Assembly: GCA_938028645.1 (NCBI GenBank)
Contig: CALIMD010000238.1
Location: 1-22,143 of the forward strand
Length of the DNA stretch: 22,143 nt
Source: an uncultured Alphaproteobacteria bacterium
GTDB taxonomy: Bacteria; Pseudomonadota; Alphaproteobacteria; Thalassobaculales; Thalassobaculaceae
Direction of reading: 5' to 3'
Shown: in pieces, positions 15,929-22,143 of the stretch
Layout: every line of letters begins with the position of its first letter
Numbering within the stretch: the stretch's first letter is position 1
The notes under the pieces: model-generated
Databases searched by the model: none
Seen by the model: only the letters and a program-made list of their open reading frames with translations
What the model was told of the DNA's origin: nothing
Translations under genes and position numbers: made by a program

Positions 15929-16861
15929 CTAAAAATTGACAAAATTTAAAGGCAAACCAGCACGTTTCCAGTCACTACTGACCAGTGAACCTTGCCAAGA
16001 TAAAGTTAGATAAGCGGTTTTTAAATCTGCACCTCCAAAGCAAATATTCGTTGTATAAGGGTCGTCCGTTACGATGAATTCTTCAGTTCCCCCATTAGGA
16101 TTTGCGACCGTTATTCCACCTGTCATCAGTGTGGCCACACAAATATTTCCATTTTGTTCTACCGCCAATGAATCAAATCTTCTGAACCCCCCATCACAAG
16201 TTATCAACGTCCCTCCATTGATTGACTCTGGAAATCCTAATTTATCAACGTGACCGTCGCCGGTGATAGGAAAAGCGTATAATCGAGCACCTTCCGTTTC
16301 AGCAATATACAAAGTGTTCTCGTCTGGAGATAACCCAATACCGTTGGGAGTTGTAATCGGTTGTATAACTTCACAAATTTTTGTGCCATCTGCCTTAGCC
16401 CAATAAACAGCACCCCTGTCCATATCTCTAGCGCGAGCTTTTCCAAGGTCAGTGAACCACATATTTCCTCGTCTATCGAAGACAATATCATTTGGACCGT
16501 TTAATTTTTGTCCATCGCAATGGTCATAAAGCCGATCTATTTTCCCTGTATTAAGGTCTATTCTTTCAATACGGCCGGTAAGATAGTCATTTGCTTGTCC
16601 AATAGGTCTTATACCACCTGTTTCAGGATCTTTTTCCCATTCAAAACCCCCATTATTACAGATATAACAAGCTCCATCTGGACCTATGGCGGCTCCATTG
16701 GGCCCCCCACCAATGGTTGTGATAATTTCTTTGCGCCCACTGGACAACACTCGGGTCAGTGTTCCCCGTGCAATCTCCACTAAAATAATAGACCCATCAG
16801 GCATTGCGATTGGTCCCTCCGGAAAGAGTAGATCTTCAGTAACTATTTTAAATTCAGACAT
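15929..16861 (-). CDS. SMP-30/gluconolactonase-like beta-propeller (copy 1)
   Basis: A 310-residue cytoplasmic protein of the SMP-30/gluconolactonase/LRE family. The divalent-metal ligands are visible as E15 in FPEGP, N124 in NGPNDIVFD, N173 in TPNGIGLSPD and D230 in RRFDSLAV. Repeating blades such as NGAAIGPDGACYI and DRRGNMWFTDLG are typical of the six-bladed propeller. Family members hydrolyse sugar lactones and related lactones. The stop lies 5 bases from the convergent MmgE/PrpD stop. It is divergent from a second SMP-30 gene across 210 bases. The two paralogues differ enough to suggest different substrates. AAGG-type bases stand before ATG. Confidence 0.9.
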   Translation of the reverse strand: MSEFKIVTEDLLFPEGPIAMPDGSIILVEIARGTLTRVLSSGRKEIITTIGGGPNGAAIGPDGACYICNNGGFEWEKDPETGGIRPIGQANDYLTGRIERIDLNTGKIDRLYDHCDGQKLNGPNDIVFDRRGNMWFTDLGKARARDMDRGAVYWAKADGTKICEVIQPITTPNGIGLSPDENTLYIAETEGARLYAFPITGDGHVDKLGFPESINGGTLITCDGGFRRFDSLAVEQNGNICVATLMTGGITVANPNGGTEEFIVTDDPYTTNICFGGADLKTAYLTLSWQGSLVSSDWKRAGLPLNFVNF

Positions 16862-16916
16862 TACCTTTGCCTTTCATGGGATTTCTTAGTGCCGCCGCGT
16901 TTAACATTTTTTATAT

Positions 16917-16927
16917 ATACAATGTAT
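16917..16927. promoter_or_regulatory. ATACAATGTAT palindrome between divergent SMP-30 genes
   Basis: An 11-bp odd palindrome (ATACA-A-TGTAT) within an AT-rich stretch between the two divergent SMP-30 genes, about 55 bases from the copy 1 start. Such TAC/GTA-type dyads are typical of GntR-family operators. This is a suggestion only. Confidence 0.3.
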
Positions 16928-17071
16928 TTGTAGGATAAAGTTGAACATTTTTCTTTCCATTTTGTGCAAATAATCGAGTTTCGGATATCATTTCAGTGGG
17001 ATAAGATTGTAAACTGCGTTTGTTTGGATCGCTTCGCTTAGCAAATGTTTACTAATTTAGGAGATTTTATA

Positions 17072-18043
17072 GTGATCAACCTATCCAATGATGATTTCAC
17101 GTTCATGGGTAAGGATTTAAAAAGACCTGAATGTGTTGTTGCAACTAATAAAGGCGATCTTTTTGTCAGCCACGCAAGCAATGGGGGTGGTATTGTGAGA
17201 ATAAATGATAGTGGAAGGCAGGATTTTTATATTGCAGAAACTGGCGATATACCGGCAGGTTTTATACCAAATGGTTTTGCTCTCCTTCCGGATGGTTCAT
17301 TTTTAATTGCTAACGTTGGTGATGAAGGAGGAGTTTATAATCTTGGAAGAGATGGAACATTGGTTCCTTTTCTCACCGAAATTGAGGGGAAAACGCTTCC
17401 GGCGTGTAATTTTGTTTATCGTGATGAATTAGAACGGGTTTGGATTTCTGTTAGCACATGGGCAAGAGATCGTGATGAGTCGTTCAAAAAAAATATAGCT
17501 GATGGATTTATAATTTTGGTTGATGACAGGGGTGCAAGAATTGTTGCTGATGACGTTGGTTTTGCCAACGAAAACAAAGTCGATCCATCAGGGCAATGGC
17601 TATATGTAAACGAAACTATGGGCCGTTCAATCTGCCGTTATTCGATAGATGAAAGAGGTGATTTGGGAAACCGGGAAACCTATGCTGATTATGGGGTTGG
17701 CATATTCCCAGACGGGTTCGATTTTGATGTCGAAGGTGGTATCTGGTGTACAAGTGTGGTTAGTAATAGGATTGTCAGGATCAACCCAGACGGATCTCAA
17801 GTAATCATATTTGACGGAGGTGATTTGGATACGGTTAATGCCGCTGAAGAAGCTTATCAAAATGATACCTACACACGCGAGCACCTGGTGGCAGGCAATA
17901 AGAGTATATTAGGAAATTGCGCTAGTATAGGATTTGGCGGTTCTGATCTAAAAACAGCTTTCATAGGTTCCTTGGCATCGGAGAGGATAGCTGCATTTCA
18001 ATCACCTATTGCTGGTGTAATCCCTCCACATTGGAATTTCTAA
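17072..18043 (+). CDS. SMP-30/gluconolactonase-like beta-propeller (copy 2)
   Basis: About 323 residues from GTG 17072, chosen because AGGAG at 17059-17063 lies 8 bases ahead; the in-frame ATG 17045, nine codons earlier, has no such site. It is a six-bladed propeller with candidate metal ligands E20 in RPECVV, Asn in LPACNFVYRD, Asn in NENKVDPSGQWLYVNET and Asp in FPDGFDFDVEGGIW. The blade motif NGFALLPDGSFLIAN resembles copy 1, but overall similarity between the two looks low. It probably hydrolyses a lactone. It is followed after 44 bases by the HMG-CoA-lyase-like gene on the same strand, which suggests co-transcription with the CoA-transferase pathway. Confidence 0.88.
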   Translation: MINLSNDDFTFMGKDLKRPECVVATNKGDLFVSHASNGGGIVRINDSGRQDFYIAETGDIPAGFIPNGFALLPDGSFLIANVGDEGGVYNLGRDGTLVPFLTEIEGKTLPACNFVYRDELERVWISVSTWARDRDESFKKNIADGFIILVDDRGARIVADDVGFANENKVDPSGQWLYVNETMGRSICRYSIDERGDLGNRETYADYGVGIFPDGFDFDVEGGIWCTSVVSNRIVRINPDGSQVIIFDGGDLDTVNAAEEAYQNDTYTREHLVAGNKSILGNCASIGFGGSDLKTAFIGSLASERIAAFQSPIAGVIPPHWNF

Positions 18044-18087
18044 AAAAGTTACAGGTTCGCCACAAGTCATAGTTATGGAGAGAAAAG

Positions 18088-19026
18088 ATGTTAAGACCAA
18101 GAAAAATTGAAATAACAGAGGTTGGTCCGCGAGACGGGTTACAAGCGGAGTCTTATTTTGTTCCAACAAAAGAAAAAATTGCAATGATCAATAATCTCAT
18201 TGATGCGGGTATTCCTCGGATAGAATTTTCATCATTTGTTTCGCCTCGCGCAGTACCTCAATTGGCGGATGTAACTGATGTTTTAGCCGGCCTGAATAGA
18301 TCTACGGATACGATTCTGGCAGCGCTTGTGCCTAATGCTCGCGGCGCTATTCGCGCGTGTGAGGCAGGCGTTGATGAAATCATAGTATTTATGTCTGCTT
18401 CGGAGAGCCATAATCTAAAAAATGTAAATAGAACTGTGGATGAATCTTTAGCAGGTTTTTATGATGTGGCAAAAATCGCTGGTGATGCAGGTATTCCTGT
18501 TCAGGGAGTAATAGCCACTGCATTGGGATGTCCATTTGAAGGAAATGTTCCTGTTGAACAATTAAGCTATATTGCAAAACAGTATCGAGAATTGGGCTTC
18601 ATAGGACTTGGATTGGGTGATACTACCGGGATGGCTACTCCCCCTGTTGTTCAGAAAGCTGTAAGACACTTGCAAGACACTGTGCCAGAATTACCAATAG
18701 GTCTGCACTTTCATAACACTAGGGGAATAGGATTGGTGAATGTGTTGGTTGGTTTGGACGAGGGCGTAGCCAAGTATGATGCTTCCTTTGGTGGTATGGG
18801 AGGATGCCCATTTGCGCCCAAGGCTACTGGCAATATTTGCACCGAAGACTTGGTATATCTGATGCACGAATTAGGGATAGAAACAGGAATAGATTTAACA
18901 ATGTTGATAGATGTAGCGAAGTATGTTGAACGCGTCATGGGTAGGGAGTTGCCAGGCCAATTAATGAAATCGGGTCCTAGGCTTGAATTACATTCTATGT
19001 CGGATGTGGCGACTGCAGCAGGTTAA
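18088..19026 (+). CDS. HMG-CoA lyase family protein
   Basis: 312 residues, the normal length for hydroxymethylglutaryl-CoA lyase. Conserved elements are EVGPRDGLQ (residues 11-19, catalytic Arg15 and metal-binding Asp16), GLGDTTGMATP (175-185), LHFHNTRG with metal ligands H207 and H209, and the cysteine loop GGMGGCPFAPKATGN (C240). The enzyme cleaves 3-hydroxy-3-methylglutaryl-CoA to acetyl-CoA and acetoacetate; relatives cleave similar 3-hydroxyacyl-CoA thioesters. GGAGAG about 8 bases before ATG is a good ribosome site. The CoA-transferase 27 bases downstream could activate the free acid that this lyase then cleaves. The leucine-degradation role cannot be excluded, but no other leucine-pathway genes are present. 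Confidence 0.92.
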   Translation: MLRPRKIEITEVGPRDGLQAESYFVPTKEKIAMINNLIDAGIPRIEFSSFVSPRAVPQLADVTDVLAGLNRSTDTILAALVPNARGAIRACEAGVDEIIVFMSASESHNLKNVNRTVDESLAGFYDVAKIAGDAGIPVQGVIATALGCPFEGNVPVEQLSYIAKQYRELGFIGLGLGDTTGMATPPVVQKAVRHLQDTVPELPIGLHFHNTRGIGLVNVLVGLDEGVAKYDASFGGMGGCPFAPKATGNICTEDLVYLMHELGIETGIDLTMLIDVAKYVERVMGRELPGQLMKSGPRLELHSMSDVATAAG

Positions 19027-19053
19027 CCCGAGAGGCAGTAGAGATTTCGATAA

Positions 19054-20205
19054 ATGGCACTTTCTGGGATAAGAGTTATTGACCTAACACGTATTTTGGC
19101 GGGTCCTTTTTGTACATTGATGCTCGCTGATATGGGGGCAGAAGTGATAAAAGTAGAGCCTCCAAAAGGAGACCCTGTTCGGGGGCAGGGTGCCATTAAA
19201 GAAGGTTTAAGTTGGTATTTTTCACAATTTAATAGAAATAAGAAATCAATAGTTCTCGACCTTTATACGGAGGAGGGAAAGGCTGATCTGAAACTGCTTC
19301 TAGAATCTGCGGATGTTTTGGTCGAGAATTATCGTCCGGGTGTGTTGGCTAAAATGGGTTTTACCCCCGCATTTCTTGAAGAAATTAACCCAAGGTTAAT
19401 CTGTGCAAGCGTAAATGGTTATGGGTCTACGGGGCCTTATGTTGATAGACCATCTTTTGACTTTATTGCTCAGGCGATGAGTGGTTTTATGAGTGTTAAT
19501 GGATCGGCAGAAGGTGACCCAATGCGCGCTGCGCCCCCTATGAGTGACATGATTGCGGGACTTTATGCTGCATTTGGCGTTGTGACGGCACTGCATGCTC
19601 GTCAAAGAACCGGTAAAGGGCAGAATGTTGAGTCTAGTTTGACAAATGGTTTGATCAGTATGATGGCTTACTTATCGGCCGAATATCTTGCTACTGGTGA
19701 AATTCCAAAACGAACAGGTAATAATCACCCAATAGCGTCACCCTATGGACTTTTCCGCGCCAGCGATGGGCGAGTGGCTGTGGCACCTTCAAATGATGTT
19801 TTTGTGGAGCGTTTTCTTCAAGTTTTAAACCTGGGTTATTTACTTGATGAGGAGCGTTTTAAAACCAACGCGACTCGCATGGAGAATAGGGATGAGCTTT
19901 TGGAAATTATCAATAAAGTTACAGAGAAAAATACGGTTGAACATTGGATAAAAGTTATAAATGAGGCGGGTTGTCCATGCGGACGAACGATGGATCTGTC
20001 AGAGGTATTCTCAGATCCTCAAGTGTTATCTCAGCAGATGTTACTTGAAGTTGATCATCCTGGTCGAGGAACAGTAAAAATGACTGGTTTCCCTGTTAAA
20101 CTATCTAAAACCCCTGCAAAAATTCACCGAGCTACACCTGAGCTTGGGCAGCACACTGAAGAGATTTTGTTGCCATTTCGCGAGGGGAAAACAGGGTCGA
20201 AATAA
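19054..20205 (+). CDS. CaiB/BaiF family CoA-transferase (class III)
   Basis: 383 residues, matching family III CoA-transferases. Landmarks are GIRVIDLTRILAGPFCTLMLADMGAEVIKVE at the N-terminus, ENYRPGVLAKMGF, and the catalytic Asp136 in DRPSFDFIAQAMSGFM, followed by GDPMRAAPPMSDM. The enzyme moves CoA between carboxylic acids, commonly from succinyl-CoA, to activate a substrate without ATP. The adjoining HMG-CoA-lyase-like gene suggests that the acceptor acid becomes a 3-hydroxyacyl-CoA cleaved by that lyase. The ribosome site is weak (GAGAGGCAG, distant). The stop is 12 bases from the convergent lepA stop, with no clear terminator between. Confidence 0.92.
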   Translation: MALSGIRVIDLTRILAGPFCTLMLADMGAEVIKVEPPKGDPVRGQGAIKEGLSWYFSQFNRNKKSIVLDLYTEEGKADLKLLLESADVLVENYRPGVLAKMGFTPAFLEEINPRLICASVNGYGSTGPYVDRPSFDFIAQAMSGFMSVNGSAEGDPMRAAPPMSDMIAGLYAAFGVVTALHARQRTGKGQNVESSLTNGLISMMAYLSAEYLATGEIPKRTGNNHPIASPYGLFRASDGRVAVAPSNDVFVERFLQVLNLGYLLDEERFKTNATRMENRDELLEIINKVTEKNTVEHWIKVINEAGCPCGRTMDLSEVFSDPQVLSQQMLLEVDHPGRGTVKMTGFPVKLSKTPAKIHRATPELGQHTEEILLPFREGKTGSK

Positions 20206-20217
20206 AGTTAAAAAAAC

Positions 20218-22020
20218 TTACCCATCTCCCATTTTTAACGCCTCAATAAATGCGGATTGTGGTATCTCTACTCTGCCAAATTGGCGCATTTTTTTCTTAC
20301 CTTTTTTCTGTTTTTCAAGAAGTTTTCTCTTCCTTGAAATATCTCCTCCGTAGCATTTTGCGGTAACGTCTTTTCTCATAGCACTTATTGTTTCGCGAGC
20401 TATAATTTTTCCGCCTATAGCGGCCTGAACAGGTATTTTGAATAATTGCCTTGGGATTAGGTCTTTGAGGCGAGAACAGAGTTCGCGTCCGCGAGGTTCC
20501 GCTTGTGCTGCGTGCACCACCATAGAGAGGGCATCAACGGGTTCGGCATTTACTAGTAGGCTCATTCGAACCAAATCACCTTCCAAATAGCCATCCATTT
20601 GGTAATCGAAGCTAGCATAACCGCGAGATATTGATTTCAGCCGGTCATAAAAGTCAAAAACAACTTCATTAAGCGGAAGACGGTAAACTACCATCGCCCT
20701 ATTTCCCACATAGGTGAGCTCTATTTGCTCTCCTCGTCTTTCTGTACAGAGGGTTAGAATTGGCCCTAGATACTCGTCAGGAACAAAAATAGTCGCTTTA
20801 ATCCATGGCTCCTCAATGCTACCGATTTTTACTACGTCAGGCATATCTGAGGGATTATGTAGCTCAAGAGTCTCCCCGGAATTCATGTTTATCTTATAAA
20901 CTACGCTGGGTGCTGTTGTTATTAAATCAAGATCGAACTCTCGTTCCAATCTTTCTTGAATAATTTCCAAATGAAGAAGCCCCAGAAACCCACATCTAAA
21001 ACCAAACCCCAGCGCAGCGGAAGACTCGGCTTCAAAGGAGAAACTGGCATCGTTCAATCTCAGCCGGTCCAGGCTCTCCCGTAGTTGTTCATAATCTGCT
21101 GCATCAACAGGAAACAGTCCGCAAAATACAACAGGAACACTTGGTTTAAAACCTGCTAATGCTTCTGTTGCGGGTTTCCTTTCATCTGTTATCGTATCGC
21201 CTACTTTCGTGTCTGCACCCGTTTTTATTGCTGCTGTTACAAAACCTAACTGTCCAGGTTTGAGTTGATCGATTTCGGTAAGTTTAGGTGTAAATACGCC
21301 TACGCGGTCGACGAGGTGCACCGCACCTGTTTGCATCATCCGTATTTTCATACCTTTTTTGATTGTACCATCGTATACGCGGATGAGCGCCATAACGCCT
21401 AAATAAGCATCGTACCAAGAATCCACTAAAAGCGCTTTTAGTGGGCCATCTGTATTGCCGCTGGGGGGCGGAAGACGTTTGACCAATGCCTCGAGAACTG
21501 CTCTGATATTGAGCCCTGTTTTGGCAGAAATTTCAACTGCATCTGAAGCATCTAAGCCTATCACTTCCTCTATTTGCGCTCTAACTCTTTCCGGTTCAGC
21601 CGCTGGTAGATCCACTTTATTTAGTACCGGAATGATTTCGTGGTCAGAGTCAATTGCCTGGTAGACATTGGCTAATGTTTGGGCTTCGACACCTTGACTT
21701 GCATCGACAACCAAAAGAGATCCTTCGCAAGCTGCAAGTGACCGGCTTACCTCATAAGCGAAATCAACATGCCCAGGCGTATCCATTAAGTTTAATTCGT
21801 AGATTTCTCCATCGCTTGCTTTAAATTGCAAGCGAACAGATTGTGCCTTGATTGTTATTCCTCGCTCTCGTTCAATATCCATCGAATCAAGAACTTGTTC
21901 TTTCATTTCGCGTTCGCTAAGCCCCTCACATTCTTGTATTAAACGATCAGCAAGAGTGGATTTACCATGATCGATGTGGGCAATTATTGCGAAATTTCGA
22001 ATATTTGAGAGTGTTGTCAT
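20218..22020 (-). CDS. lepA: Translation elongation factor 4 (LepA)
   Basis: A complete 600-residue LepA/EF-4, a ribosome-associated GTPase. GTP motifs are AHIDHGKST (G1, residues 14-22), DTPGH (G3, 80-84) and NKVD (G4, 134-137). The LepA-specific C-terminal domain includes KDVTAKCYGGDISRKRKLLEKQKKGKKKM, a LepA signature. Start ATG 22020 gives the standard N-terminus, NIRNFAIIAHIDHGKST. No strong Shine-Dalgarno sequence is visible. It is a housekeeping gene unrelated to the catabolic genes and probably marks the chromosomal backbone at this end. Confidence 0.98.
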   Translation of the reverse strand: MTTLSNIRNFAIIAHIDHGKSTLADRLIQECEGLSEREMKEQVLDSMDIERERGITIKAQSVRLQFKASDGEIYELNLMDTPGHVDFAYEVSRSLAACEGSLLVVDASQGVEAQTLANVYQAIDSDHEIIPVLNKVDLPAAEPERVRAQIEEVIGLDASDAVEISAKTGLNIRAVLEALVKRLPPPSGNTDGPLKALLVDSWYDAYLGVMALIRVYDGTIKKGMKIRMMQTGAVHLVDRVGVFTPKLTEIDQLKPGQLGFVTAAIKTGADTKVGDTITDERKPATEALAGFKPSVPVVFCGLFPVDAADYEQLRESLDRLRLNDASFSFEAESSAALGFGFRCGFLGLLHLEIIQERLEREFDLDLITTAPSVVYKINMNSGETLELHNPSDMPDVVKIGSIEEPWIKATIFVPDEYLGPILTLCTERRGEQIELTYVGNRAMVVYRLPLNEVVFDFYDRLKSISRGYASFDYQMDGYLEGDLVRMSLLVNAEPVDALSMVVHAAQAEPRGRELCSRLKDLIPRQLFKIPVQAAIGGKIIARETISAMRKDVTAKCYGGDISRKRKLLEKQKKGKKKMRQFGRVEIPQSAFIEALKMGDG

Positions 22021-22143
22021 TGGTCAAACCCGGTTCTTCGGAATAATTGAGAACATAGGGGTTATAGTTAGATTTCGCAATGAAGGGCGTTATAAAATGT
22101 CTTAAATGAAAGATTAAGTTTTATTTTGTTCTCTGAAAACGTG

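Noticed and set aside
20206..20217. AT-rich run between the CoA-transferase and lepA as a shared terminator
   Set aside because: The possible stem is only about 4-5 A/T pairs around an A-run; too weak to call.

Overview
The window reads as chromosomal DNA of an alphaproteobacterium, probably marine or free-living. The evidence is AT-rich coding sequence, a bacterial lepA, and tightly packed catabolic genes (dipeptide-type ABC transporter, CaiB/BaiF CoA-transferase, MmgE/PrpD, SMP-30 proteins) of kinds common in marine Alphaproteobacteria. The taxon is inferred, not demonstrated. Almost all the DNA is coding. I saw no tRNA, rRNA, CRISPR array, insertion sequence or phage gene.

Layout. (1) 18-899 (-) is a DapA-family lyase/aldolase, divergent from a + strand run at 1174-6176: a large FAD/Fe-S D-2-hydroxyacid dehydrogenase (YdiJ-like), a phytanoyl-CoA dioxygenase-family oxygenase and a serine-glyoxylate-type aminotransferase. 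(2) 6362-8862 (+) holds a double-ATPase subunit of a dipeptide/opine-type ABC transporter, followed immediately by an exported intradiol-dioxygenase-like protein. (3) 8859-13457 (-) holds, in transcription order, the matching solute-binding protein, two permeases and an MBL-fold hydrolase. The binding-protein gene is separated from the permeases by a strong hairpin. (4) 13841-15923 (+) holds a HAD type II dehalogenase-like protein and an MmgE/PrpD protein. (5) 15929-16861 (-) and 17072-18043 (+) are two divergent SMP-30/gluconolactonase-like proteins. (6) 18088-20205 (+) holds an HMG-CoA-lyase-family protein and a CaiB/BaiF CoA-transferase. (7) 20218-22020 (-) is lepA (EF-4), a housekeeping gene that probably marks the end of the catabolic block.

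Taken together, positions 1 to about 20200 look like an uptake-and-degradation island. A periplasmic binding protein and ABC importer bring in a small organic compound. Lactonase-like, oxygenase-like and lyase-like enzymes open or cleave it. A CoA-transferase/HMG-lyase pair would feed acetyl-CoA or a 2-oxoacid into central metabolism, and the dehydrogenase/aminotransferase pair would handle 2-hydroxyacid and glyoxylate products. The substrate cannot be read from the sequence.

The points most worth a second look are: the intradiol-dioxygenase-like protein, which appears to have Glu in place of the axial tyrosine iron ligand and may start at a non-canonical ATA overlapping the upstream TAG; the split of one transporter over two convergent operons; the binding-protein/permease hairpin; and several palindromes in the divergent intergenic regions that look like operators for unseen regulators. 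No regulator gene lies in the window.
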